Shown one piece after another: positions 8,421 to 18,441 of a DNA stretch of 64,000 bases. Each line of letters opens with the position of its first letter. Positions within the stretch are counted from its first letter, which is position 1. The translations under genes were made by a program, and so were the position numbers. Below the pieces are notes generated by a model. That model worked only from the letters and a program-made list of their open reading frames with translations, had not been told where the DNA came from and did no database searches. The DNA is from Allosediminivita sp964397775 (lineage in GTDB: Bacteria; Pseudomonadota; Alphaproteobacteria; Rhodobacterales; Rhodobacteraceae), in contig CAYNKL010000004.1 of assembly GCA_964397775.1 (NCBI GenBank), positions 1-64,000 of the forward strand. Reading direction: 5' to 3'.

Positions 8421-9918
8421 TTGTTGAAAAACTCGCCTCAGTTTTCCGCCCGACTGGATCGCCATGGCGGTCCTGCCGACTTCTCAGGCCACTGACGGCC
8501 TCAGCTTGGCGAGTTTGCGGAGGTTCTGGACGGTTGCGGCTATGTGGAACTCGTCTTTGGCGCCATTTGGTCCCCTGAGGCGAAGGCGGTCGAGGCCGAG
8601 AATACGCTTCAGGTGAGCGAAGAGCATCTCGACTTTCTTCCGGGCGTATCCCGAAGCGACATAGGTATCGGTCGTGGCGATCTCCCGGGCTTTCTGGCGC
8701 GCGTGCTCGTACCGCGACCGGGAGATCTTTCGCGTGGCCTGGTTGGGTGTGCAGTGCGGCCTCAGCGCGCAGGCGGCGCAATCCTGTTTCCGGGCGTAGT
8801 ATTTCTTGCAGCCGTCCTTCCCGAATTCCGGTCGTCCCTTCGAAATATCCCGCCAGTAGGGCTTCAGCGCGTGGCCTCCGGGGCAGCGGTATTCGTCTGC
8901 CTCTTCATCGTAGGCGAAGTCGGTGGCCGGATACGCGCCGTCCTTGCGTTCGGATTTGTCGAAGACCGGGATATGCGGTTCGATCTTCTGATCGTCGACG
9001 AGCCAGCCGAGCATATCTGCGGTGCCGTAGGCGGTATCCGCGGCCAGCCTTTCGGGGTGCAGATCGAAGCGGTCTCTGGTTCGCGTCAGCATGTTTCGCA
9101 CGGCACCGACTTCGGCCTGCCGGATCGGAACGGTGGCCTCGACGTCGACGATGATCGCGTTGTCCAGATCGACAAGGTAGTTGGTGCTATAGGCGAAGAA
9201 GGGTCTGTCCCCGTTGGCTCCGGTGAACCGTGCGGCGGGATCAGTGGGCGAGATTGCCTTCGGCTTGACAGGCATGGCCGCACCGAAAGCCGCGTCATCG
9301 AGCGTGGCGAGGTATTCCTGTGTCGCTCGGCTGGCGTCATCTTCCGCTGACCATTGCGAGTATTCGGCCTTGGTGTAGCGGCTGGCATCCGCCTTGATCA
9401 GCGAAGCGTCCGCCCCGAAGCTCTCACCGCCCACGAGCCCCTCGGCGATGCACCGCGCCAGCACGGCCTCGAAGAGCCGCCGGAACAGATCGCTCTCTCG
9501 GAACCGGCCATGCCGGTTCTTCGAGAAGGTCGAGTGGTCGGGCACCGCGTCGGTCAGATCGAGCCGGCAAAACCATCGATATGCCAGGTTGCGATGGACT
9601 TCTTCACAGAGACGCCGTTCCGACCGAATGCCAAAGGCATAGCCCACGATGAGCATCCGTATCATCAGCTCCGGATCGACCGAGGGGCGGCCAGTCGTGC
9701 TGTAGAATGGGGAGAGATGAAGGCGCATGTCTCCGAGATCAACGAAGCGGTCAATGCTTCTGAGCAGATGATCCGCCGGGACATGGTCTTCTATCGTGAA
9801 CTCGTAGAACAGCGCGCCCTGCGAAACCTGCCTCGGCCCCATCATCGCCAGTTCTCCCATACTTCAGGAGAATTGGACCAGCACCAGTGACGTCGCTCAA
9901 GCGGAGTTTTTCAACACC
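8421..9918 (-). mobile_element. IS1182-type insertion sequence, intact
   Basis: The element is about 1.5 kb and is bounded by inverted repeats TGTTGAAAAACTC (8423-8435) and its complement (9904-9916), extendable by 2 nt with one mismatch. It contains a single full-length transposase on the minus strand. A target duplication is not clear; only AT on each side (8419-8420 and 9919-9920) is shared if the ends are 8421 and 9918. It lies inside the accessory island and interrupts no recognisable gene. Confidence 0.85.
8484..9860 (-). CDS. IS1182 family transposase
   Basis: The 458-residue DDE transposase opens with the family-typical text (FYEFTIEDHVPADHLLR, then DHSTFSKNRHGRF). Catalytic acidic candidates are D in SFGADASLIKAD, D in LAADTAYGTADM, and E in ARKKVEMLFAHLKRIL. 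Length fits an intact family member. Met6 and Met7 are possible alternative starts. The reading frame is uninterrupted, so the element may still be active. Confidence 0.93.
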   Translation of the reverse strand: MGELAMMGPRQVSQGALFYEFTIEDHVPADHLLRSIDRFVDLGDMRLHLSPFYSTTGRPSVDPELMIRMLIVGYAFGIRSERRLCEEVHRNLAYRWFCRLDLTDAVPDHSTFSKNRHGRFRESDLFRRLFEAVLARCIAEGLVGGESFGADASLIKADASRYTKAEYSQWSAEDDASRATQEYLATLDDAAFGAAMPVKPKAISPTDPAARFTGANGDRPFFAYSTNYLVDLDNAIIVDVEATVPIRQAEVGAVRNMLTRTRDRFDLHPERLAADTAYGTADMLGWLVDDQKIEPHIPVFDKSERKDGAYPATDFAYDEEADEYRCPGGHALKPYWRDISKGRPEFGKDGCKKYYARKQDCAACALRPHCTPNQATRKISRSRYEHARQKAREIATTDTYVASGYARKKVEMLFAHLKRILGLDRLRLRGPNGAKDEFHIAATVQNLRKLAKLRPSVA

Positions 9919-10253
9919 ATCCGGGACATTGCGGCCGTTCGGCGATCATACGATGCAACTGCGGCATAAAGAATGGGGACGCTCGCAACCCCAGTAATCG
10001 AGGTTCCGCCCTGCGGCACAGATCACGGAAGCGGTCGTTAAAGCCGGCGCCAGACCGAAATATGTAACCCGACCATTCGCTGCGCGGCGTCGCAGCGCCA
10101 CCGATGAGGACGAAGTCGACGGAAGACACCGGGAAGAGCACAGATCTATTGCGGACATCCGAAAGCTGGCAAAACAACGCTGTATGTGTGCCGTCAGGCT
10201 GAACTCGTTTCCGAGGTGGTACGCGCAGGTCTTTGTGCCTGCCAGCCGGTCGT
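9919..10253. other. Intergenic stretch right of the IS, no intact gene
   Basis: About 335 bp lie between the IS right end and the stop of the WYL regulator. No gene could be supported. It contains AAGCGGTCGTT (10029-10039) and TTCGCTGCGC (10076-10085), words also present near 6015-6079, so it may be a decayed dispersed repeat. Confidence 0.5.
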
Positions 10254-10976
10254 TTATCTGGGTGCGGGCGAAACATGCTCGTTCAGGAAATCCCCGCTGC
10301 CAAGGTCCCAGCGGTTCTGCTCTGACCAGATCTGGCGTAGGGCCTCTCCCTGACCGGTGAAATAGGCGCCTGTCGGCTCGCAGGCATAGATGCGGTCGGC
10401 TCGAAAATGGCGAAGGCCGCTGCGAAGCTCGCACCATGCCGCCAGCAGAACAGCGTTGATATGATAGACGACTGCGATGGGCCGGATGTTGCGCGTCGTC
10501 CGCTGGCCCGCCCCATCCTCATAGTCGATCCGCAGCACCCGTTCTTCCCGTACGGCCGCACGCAGCATCGCTTTCGAAACGCAGCCCAGTTCCGGATCAT
10601 CATCCGGCGCACCCCAGGGAGACACCTGAAGCCAGTCCGCCGGCGCATGAAGCGCATCGATCTTTGCCGATATACGGTCGGCCGCCCGACGCAGCGCCCG
10701 ATCGCCCGACCTGCTGAGCATGCAGAGTCCGACGCGAAGCGCCTCCACCTCCTCTTCATCGAAATTGAGCGGTGGCAGATCGTAGCCCCGCCGCATGACA
10801 TAGCCGATCCCGGGCTCGCCCTCGATTGGCGTGCGCATGGCCTGAAGCGCCGCGATATCGCGATAGATGGTGCGTACCGACACCTCGAGGCGTGCGGCCA
10901 GGTCCTCCGCCCGAACCGGGCCATCCGCGGCGCGAAAGATCTGGATCATCTCAAAAAGGCGGTTTGATTTGGTCAT
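10254..10976 (-). CDS. YafY/DeoR-type WYL-domain transcriptional regulator
   Basis: The 240-residue protein has an N-terminal winged helix-turn-helix (LFEMIQIFRAADGPVRAEDL, then VSVRTIYRDIAAL) and a WYL ligand-sensing domain (VLRIDYEDGAGQ, then NIRPIAVVYHINAVLLAAWC). It is predicted to repress or activate the divergent small gene at 11088. Three CCTGACA half-sites occupy the region between the two genes. The frame remains open upstream, but MTKSNRLFE is the family-typical start. The ligand is unknown. Confidence 0.9.
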   Translation of the reverse strand: MTKSNRLFEMIQIFRAADGPVRAEDLAARLEVSVRTIYRDIAALQAMRTPIEGEPGIGYVMRRGYDLPPLNFDEEEVEALRVGLCMLSRSGDRALRRAADRISAKIDALHAPADWLQVSPWGAPDDDPELGCVSKAMLRAAVREERVLRIDYEDGAGQRTTRNIRPIAVVYHINAVLLAAWCELRSGLRHFRADRIYACEPTGAYFTGQGEALRQIWSEQNRWDLGSGDFLNEHVSPAPR

Positions 10977-11002
10977 GACTGGCGTTCGATCAAGGCAAGG
11001 CT

Positions 11003-11043
11003 CCTGACACCATACGCGCGTTCCCTGACAAGGCCATGTCAGG
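11003..11043. promoter_or_regulatory. Palindromic operator CCTGACA-N6-TGTCAGG plus a third half-site
   Basis: A perfect 7-bp dyad (11024-11030 and 11037-11043, 6-bp spacer) lies between the divergent WYL regulator and the small gene, with an extra half-site at 11003-11009. Its position fits autoregulation of the regulator plus control of the divergent gene. Confidence 0.7.
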
Positions 11044-11087
11044 AGTGATTGGCGATGCTTCACCTTCCGAAAGCAGGAGAATCGTCG

Positions 11088-11306
11088 ATGAGCTACTATG
11101 ATCACGCATCCCTTCTCGCCCTGCGCCTTGGCCCCTGGGCCAGCCCTGAAAGGCACGCGCAGTCGAGCGCAGACAAGGATATCGAAGCGGCTCTTCTGGC
11201 AAATCGGCAATCAGCTATCGCCTCGAAACCAGCCAAGAAAGGTACCGCCCCTGTCGCCGCTCTTCGGCGCTTTCTCCGCAATGGATTTTCAGGAAGGTCT
11301 TCGTGA
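11088..11306 (+). CDS. Small hypothetical protein divergent from the WYL regulator
   Basis: The 72-residue product starts at an ATG with AGGAGA 7 nt upstream. The N-terminus (MSYYDHASLLALRLGPW) looks well formed; the C-terminal half is basic and low in complexity (KPAKKGTAPVAALRRFL) and may have drifted. The gene begins 45 bp downstream of a CCTGACA palindrome and is the likely target of the WYL regulator. Function is unknown. Confidence 0.6.
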   Translation: MSYYDHASLLALRLGPWASPERHAQSSADKDIEAALLANRQSAIASKPAKKGTAPVAALRRFLRNGFSGRSS

Positions 11307-11460
11307 TTTCCTAGGTACAGCTTCGGAGCCGCGTTTCCCGAACCGAAATCCCATGACACACTGCAGCACCGTTCCGCTGGCCGAGGTCAGCATTGCGGTC
11401 GAAAGGGGCGTTCGCTTCGGTTGAACCGATGACTGCTCGTCATTGCGATGCCCCAGTCTT

Positions 11461-11766
11461 TCAGTTCGTGTGGATCAACCGCGACCCGCCCGCGTAGACC
11501 TGCTTCCACTTGATGACCGAATACGACTTCCGAAGTCCAGTCGGCCAAAATGGGTCCTCACGCACGAGCCGATCCACCTCATCCTCCGAATTGGCTTCGA
11601 CGATCCACAAACCATCACGTCCGCGCCCCTTGGGATCGCTCAAAGGCCCCGCAGCCTCAATCTGTGCCGAGTTTTTCTCCAGAAATTCAAGGTGTGTCGC
11701 CATATGTGTTTTGCGCAGCTCCGGATTGGCGTCGGGTGCATCTTCAAACAGGATGATGAACTTCAT
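11461..11766 (-). CDS. YciI-like protein
   Basis: This 101-residue protein matches the YciI fold: MKFIILFEDAPDAN, then a His-rich helix (RKTHMATHLEFLEKN) and GPLSDPKGRGRDGLWIVEA. YciI proteins are dimeric alpha-beta barrels with proposed but mostly unproven enzyme functions. It is divergent from a LysR regulator 89 bp away, which is its probable controller. The base composition of this pair is clearly more AT-rich than the flanking core genes, suggesting transfer. Confidence 0.85.
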   Translation of the reverse strand: MKFIILFEDAPDANPELRKTHMATHLEFLEKNSAQIEAAGPLSDPKGRGRDGLWIVEANSEDEVDRLVREDPFWPTGLRKSYSVIKWKQVYAGGSRLIHTN

Positions 11767-11844
11767 GCTCAGGTCTCCTCAAGTTGCCTGAAAACAATGT
11801 TGCCACACCAAGATTGAAGATTGTGCCGGCAAAATCGGCAGTCC

Positions 11845-11864
11845 ACTCTGCAAAAATGCAGAGT
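11845..11864. promoter_or_regulatory. 8-bp dyad overlapping the LysR start codon
   Basis: ACTCTGCA (11845-11852) and TGCAGAGT (11857-11864) form a perfect inverted repeat with a 4-nt spacer whose last base is the A of the ATG at 11856. It is a candidate autorepression site, or an mRNA hairpin masking initiation, for the LysR gene. Confidence 0.6.
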
Positions 11865-12728
11865 CACGATTGGAATGATCTTAAGTATCTTCTGGCGCTT
11901 CATCGCCACGGAAAGCTTGCAGACGCGGGGCGGAACGTTGGCGTCAGCGAAACGACGGTGGCTCGTCGGATAAGGACGCTCGAACAGGCCTTGGGGACTA
12001 CGCTCTTCTTGCGCAGCGCCGATGGACGCTATCAACCGACCGATGAAGCGCTGCAAATCCTGCCACACGCCGAGTCCATCGAAGCAAGTAGCACTGCGAT
12101 AAGGGCAATCTCAGGCGAGAGCACCGGCCTTGTCGCGGGTTGCGTGCGTGTGAGCGCAGTGCCGATTATCGTGAACCGTTTGCTGGTTCCTGGCATTCCG
12201 GCTTTGAACCAAGCACATCCGGGTCTCACAATCGACCTCGTCCCGACCGCCGACAATCTTGATTTGTCCAAACGAGAGGCAGACCTTGCTGTGCGCTTTG
12301 CACGTCCCTCGGGTGGGGGGCTGCGCACCAAGGCGCAAAGGCTGGGCGTGTTGTCATTCGCGGCTTACGCTGCAAGTTTTGTCTCGCCAGACGAATGTGA
12401 GACGCTCGCTTGGATCCTCTATGACGAGACACATTCGGATCTCCCGCAGGCCCGCTGGCTTGAAGGGGCTGCAAAGTCATCAGAACTGCGCGCGAGCTTG
12501 AGGGTAGCGGATGCCGAGACTGCGATGCACGCCGTGGCAGCGGGGGTTGGAAAGACGCTATTGCCAACTTCGATTGCATCTGCTGATCCGCGACTTCGGG
12601 CAATCGAACGCAATGGCCTGGCCCGCTTTCCAAGCAGGGAAGTCTGGTTGCTGTCCCATGTTGATCAGACCTCAAGACTCTCAATCACTGCGGCAAAGGA
12701 TTGGCTGACCAGTCTCGATTGGAGCTGA
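11856..12728 (+). CDS. LysR-family transcriptional regulator
   Basis: The 290-residue protein has a winged helix-turn-helix at residues about 4-62 (DLKYLLALHRHGKLADAG, then SETTVARRIRTLEQALG) followed by the effector-binding domain (CVRVSAVPIIVNRLLVPGI). It is divergent from the YciI gene. A TTG-initiated extension to 11784 is possible, but the family N-terminus starts at the ATG at 11856. Codon use is less GC-biased than in the core genes. Its inducer is unknown. Confidence 0.9.
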   Translation: MQSHDWNDLKYLLALHRHGKLADAGRNVGVSETTVARRIRTLEQALGTTLFLRSADGRYQPTDEALQILPHAESIEASSTAIRAISGESTGLVAGCVRVSAVPIIVNRLLVPGIPALNQAHPGLTIDLVPTADNLDLSKREADLAVRFARPSGGGLRTKAQRLGVLSFAAYAASFVSPDECETLAWILYDETHSDLPQARWLEGAAKSSELRASLRVADAETAMHAVAAGVGKTLLPTSIASADPRLRAIERNGLARFPSREVWLLSHVDQTSRLSITAAKDWLTSLDWS

Positions 12729-12934
12729 GACGACGCTACAGCTCTCATTCGCGCAGGCTGGAGCATCCGGCACCTTGGGCTCGAAGTTGGCGCTGCTGCG
12801 GGGCGCACGAGTGGCCGCTTCACCTTCCTCACATAGGCTCCCGGTCAATAGCCTGACTGGAAAGCCGGTTTCATCTGGCGCGAAACACATTCACGCCTTG
12901 ACGGTGCGCTATTTCAAGAACGCACCGTGCACCC
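12729..12934. other. Non-coding stretch with an 8-bp hairpin
   Basis: Downstream of the LysR gene no further gene is seen. ACGGTGCG (12901-12908) and CGCACCGT (12921-12928) form a perfect stem with a 12-nt loop, which may serve as transcription end or mRNA stabiliser. The 82-bp intergenic element follows directly. Confidence 0.5.
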
Positions 12935-13016
12935 CGGGACAAACCTAACACCCGGTTAACGCCACCAGCTAACCCACTGAAATTTCACACCCCGAAAGAT
13001 GTCCCGGCCCGGGACA
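12935..13016 (+). repeat. 82-bp intergenic element, copy A
   Basis: First of three copies with identical length and aligned landmarks. CGGGACA lies at element positions 1-7, CCTAA at 10-14, GGTTA at 20-24, TAACC at 36-40, TGTCCCG at 66-72 and CGGGACA at 76-82. Here it sits between convergent genes, next to the clpB terminator. Confidence 0.85.
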
Positions 13017-13018
13017 TG

Positions 13019-13047
13019 AAAAAAGGCGGGGTTTCCCCCGCCTTTTT
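13019..13047. terminator. Bidirectional rho-independent terminator after clpB
   Basis: GGCGGGG and CCCCGCC form a stem with a short loop flanked by an A-run on one side and a T-run on the other, 22 bp beyond the clpB stop. It can end transcription from both the clpB side and the LysR side. Confidence 0.85.
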
Positions 13048-13068
13048 CCGTCGTCGATATGTCAGGCC

Positions 13069-15687
<2,619 letters not shown>

Positions 15688-15774
15688 CGGTCTCTCCTCT
15701 TCTTGAAGCGCCCCGGGGGTCTGGTCCGGCGCCTGCTTCGCAGCACGCCGATAAGGTCGGGGCCTCGGGATGAG

Positions 15775-15803
15775 AGATGGCGTCGGCGCAGCCGGGGTTC
15801 AAG
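15775..15803 (-). promoter_or_regulatory. Heat-shock (RpoH-type) promoter of clpB
   Basis: On the minus strand CTTGAA (15803-15798) is followed after exactly 17 bp by CCATCT (15780-15775). This matches the alphaproteobacterial sigma-32 pattern CTTGAA-N16/17-CCCATNT closely and would give a 5' leader of about 80 nt for clpB. Confidence 0.65.
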
Positions 15804-15906
15804 GCCTCATCGTTGCAAAAATGTCACTACGGCCAAAGTGACGCGCTTCGGCACGGACGGCCCTGGCAGGACAGCCATTCGGGGCAGGTCCGGCCCTGCC
15901 GGAAAC

Positions 15907-15934
15907 GAAAAAAGCCGCGGCAGTCCGCGGCTTT
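15907..15934 (-). terminator. Rho-independent terminator of the VPLPA-CTERM gene
   Basis: AAGCCGCGG and CCGCGGCTT form a stem with a 4-nt loop, followed on the minus strand by six T residues, 35 bp beyond the stop codon of the gene it ends. Confidence 0.85.
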
Positions 15935-15968
15935 CCCCTCGATCCCTAAGACCGCCCTGTGGTGGCGC

Positions 15969-16577
15969 TCACGCCTTCCGGCTGCGGATGATGCCAAGCC
16001 CGAAAAGACCCGAGAACAGCAGAACCGCACCGGCGGGCAGCGGAACCGGCGACGGCACGGTCTTGAACTTCATGTACGCCTTGATGGTCTCGGCGCCAAA
16101 GAGGTTGTCCACCCCATTGTAGCTGTTGCCGGTATCAGAGGTCAGCGTGCTGAAGCTCAGCTTCAGCTTGCCGTCTCTCAGTTGGCTGTTCAGCGCATCT
16201 TTCGCCACACGGGCGAATAGAAAGGTCGGTGCCAGGTACTGGTTGCCAAAGGTCGGGCCGGCAAAGATGTCGTTCGAACCGTCACCGTCCAACACTTCGC
16301 CAAGCCCCAGTGTCCCCAGCGAAACGGACACGGTCTCATTCCTGCTGTTGAAGTCCCCGAAGAACGCGAGGGTCAGAAGCGCATCCGAGACCGCCTCGAC
16401 CCTGCCGGGTTCAAACGTCATGTCCAGGGTTCCGCCGCCATCGGAACAGAACGTGCCCCCCTCGCAGAAGTTGGTGATGGACTGACCTTCGGCGTAGAAC
16501 GACGCGGTCGTCGCGGAGGCGGCGTTGGCCGAAAGCGCCATCACGGCTGCAGCAAGAAGTTTGAAAATCCTTGTCAT
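15969..16577 (-). CDS. VPLPA-CTERM sorting domain-containing protein
   Basis: The 202-residue exported protein has a signal peptide (MTRIFKLLAAAVMALSANAASA), a beta-rich body of no recognised family, and a C-terminal sorting signal: VPLPAGAVLLFSGLFGLG then a short basic tail RSRKA. VPLPA-CTERM is the Rhodobacterales version of PEP-CTERM, read by an exosortase (XrtV-type) and generally linked to exopolysaccharide or surface display. No exosortase is encoded in the window. It is a single-gene unit with its own terminator and an AT-rich upstream region. Confidence 0.9.
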   Translation of the reverse strand: MTRIFKLLAAAVMALSANAASATTASFYAEGQSITNFCEGGTFCSDGGGTLDMTFEPGRVEAVSDALLTLAFFGDFNSRNETVSVSLGTLGLGEVLDGDGSNDIFAGPTFGNQYLAPTFLFARVAKDALNSQLRDGKLKLSFSTLTSDTGNSYNGVDNLFGAETIKAYMKFKTVPSPVPLPAGAVLLFSGLFGLGIIRSRKA

Positions 16578-16780
16578 TGGTTTCTTCCGTTTATTGAATC
16601 TCTTTTTGGCCCCAATTGAGCCTCATCTTGCGCACATCTGACATACTTCTGACTTTTTCTCAAAAGATTTCGTTAAACAATACGTTGCGTCTGCGGCAAC
16701 AGTGCAGACGACTGCCTGCAACCAGTTGCATCGACGCCCGCGCTCGCCTACTCGGAGCCGAACCTGCGGAGGCCTGACCG

Positions 16781-17482
16781 ATGTCCCGACACCCCGATGA
16801 CCGCCTGATCGTCGCGCTCGACGTGGCCGATGCCCATACCGGGCTGCAACTCGCCGGGCGGCTCGGCGATGCGGTGTCCTTCTACAAGATCGGGCTCGGG
16901 ATGCTGACCGGCGGCGGGCTGGCGCTCGCCAACGAGCTTAAGCAGGAACACGGCAAGCGCATCTTCCTCGACATGAAGCTCTTCGACATCGGCGCCACCG
17001 TCGAAGCGGCGGTGCGCGGCCTTGCCCAGTTCGACCTCGACTTCCTCACCGTGCACGGCGATCCGCACGTGATCCGCGCCGCGCGCGAGGGGGCCTCGGG
17101 AACGAACATGAAGATCCTCGGCGTGACCATCCTGACCTCGCTCGACCGCGCCGATCTCGACGCGAGCATGATCGAGCCCGGCGACGTGGCCGACATCGTG
17201 GAAACGCGCGCGGGGCGCGCCTTCGAGGCCGGCGCCGACGGCATCATCTGTTCCCCGAACGAAGCCGCCGCCATCCGTGCCCTGCCCGAATCCGCCGGAC
17301 GCCTGATCGTCACCCCCGGGATCCGCCCCGCCGGCGCCGCCTCGGGCGACCAGAAACGCATCGCGACACCGGCCAGCGCCATTGGCGCCGGGGCCGACCA
17401 CATCGTCGTCGGCCGTCCGATCTGGGCCGCGCCCGATCCGCGGGGCGCCGCCCGCGCGATCCTCGACGAACTGCCCGCCTGA
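16781..17482 (+). CDS. pyrF: Orotidine-5'-phosphate decarboxylase
   Basis: This 233-residue TIM-barrel enzyme performs the last step of de novo UMP synthesis. The family signature is clear: LIVALDVADA at the start, then the catalytic D-x-K-x-x-D motif in FLDMKLFDIGATV near residues 65-72, and GIRPAG near the phosphate-binding end. GCGGAGG lies upstream of the ATG. pyrB and a dihydroorotase homologue are elsewhere in the window (47-50 kb), so the pathway genes are dispersed. Confidence 0.97.
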   Translation: MSRHPDDRLIVALDVADAHTGLQLAGRLGDAVSFYKIGLGMLTGGGLALANELKQEHGKRIFLDMKLFDIGATVEAAVRGLAQFDLDFLTVHGDPHVIRAAREGASGTNMKILGVTILTSLDRADLDASMIEPGDVADIVETRAGRAFEAGADGIICSPNEAAAIRALPESAGRLIVTPGIRPAGAASGDQKRIATPASAIGAGADHIVVGRPIWAAPDPRGAARAILDELPA

Positions 17483-17617
17483 TCCGCCATGTGCCCGGGC
17501 GGTGACTGGCCCGCGAAATTCGCTTCACGGCCGCTCAAGATGGCTTGACATCGGCACGGGAACCATCTCCGCGCATTATCGTTCTCACATCGTATGCAAG
17601 AAGCGATGGAGGCCACG

Positions 17618-17881
17618 ATGCCCGATCTGCGGACTGACCTGAGCGAGATCAACTACAACGCCGCCGAGGAGTGCTTCCAGGCGCTTGTCACCTTTCATGA
17701 ACCCACAGGCCCCGTCCGCGTGGCCGCCGATTTCCGCGCGCCGCTGAACGCGCCGGACGAACTGGTCCGGCAAGGCCTGATCCAATCGGCCTATTCGGAC
17801 CTCTACGCCGGGCGGGGCATGACGGCCCGCATTCAAGCGCCGGCGCTCAACGCACCCGAATCGGCCGCTCACGCAGCCTGA
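17618..17881 (+). CDS. Small conserved-looking hypothetical protein
   Basis: The 87-residue acidic protein (MPDLRTDLSEINYNAAEEC) has no signal peptide or membrane segment and no recognised domain. The start at 17618 has GGAGG 6 nt upstream; the earlier ATG at 17594 does not. Its 3' end overlaps the 3' end of the convergent Nudix gene by 35 bp, which is unusual; either the Nudix C-terminus or this C-terminus may be less constrained. Confidence 0.65.
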   Translation: MPDLRTDLSEINYNAAEECFQALVTFHEPTGPVRVAADFRAPLNAPDELVRQGLIQSAYSDLYAGRGMTARIQAPALNAPESAAHAA

Positions 17882-18407
17882 GTTCGCTGCGTCGGGACGG
17901 AAGCAGCGGTGCGCCGTGCAGCGTAGCTGGCGCCACGCCGCGCGTCACCCGGCCCGCCGGCCCGCCGGCACCTGCTGAGACGCCCGCCAAAAGGCGCTTC
18001 CGCATGTAGCTGGCCACGATTCTCCGGAAATGCGGGATCGCATCGGAACGCCTCACAAATTCCGCAGGCGTCAGCGCGATCCAGCCAGAGCCCTCCTCGC
18101 CAAAGCGCACCTCGCCGCGCAGCCGCGCGGGCATGTGCATGGCAAAGAACCAGTCCGGCCCTTCCGGCTTGTGGCGCAGATGAACCAGCTTTGCCCGCCC
18201 CCTCGGCAGGCGCAGCCCAAGTTCCTCTTCCGTCTCACGCAGGGCGCAGGTCTCCGGGTCCTCGCCATCTTCCCGCCCCCCACCGGGAAGGTCCAGGTAC
18301 CCCTGCCAGCCGATCCCCGGATTGAAATCCCGTCGCAGCACCAGCATATGCGGACCGGCCAGCAGGATAAGCTTCGCGCCCGAGAATGTCCGTCGCGGAT
18401 CTGTCAT
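17847..18407 (-). CDS. Nudix hydrolase
   Basis: The 186-residue protein carries a perfect Nudix box (G-x5-E-x7-RE-x-x-EE-x-G-hydrophobic; GGREDGEDPETCALRETEEE then LGL), with the catalytic helix near residues 42-64. Substrate is probably a nucleoside diphosphate derivative, but class cannot be told. A Gly/Ala/Arg-rich C-terminal tail of about 50 residues after RRIVASYMRKRLL overlaps the convergent small gene and may be non-essential. It is divergent from dinB with only 34 bp between starts. Confidence 0.9.
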   Translation of the reverse strand: MTDPRRTFSGAKLILLAGPHMLVLRRDFNPGIGWQGYLDLPGGGREDGEDPETCALRETEEELGLRLPRGRAKLVHLRHKPEGPDWFFAMHMPARLRGEVRFGEEGSGWIALTPAEFVRRSDAIPHFRRIVASYMRKRLLAGVSAGAGGPAGRVTRGVAPATLHGAPLLPSRRSELRLRERPIRVR

Positions 18408-18441
18408 GGTCTGGCCTTCCTGCCTGAGATAGTCTTGCGCC

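Noticed and set aside
8415..9924. Target-site duplication of the IS
   Set aside because: Only the dinucleotide AT is shared next to the inferred ends, which is not above chance.
11784..11855. TTG-initiated extension of the second LysR regulator
   Set aside because: No ribosome site, and the LysR helix-turn-helix begins at the normal distance from the ATG at 11856.
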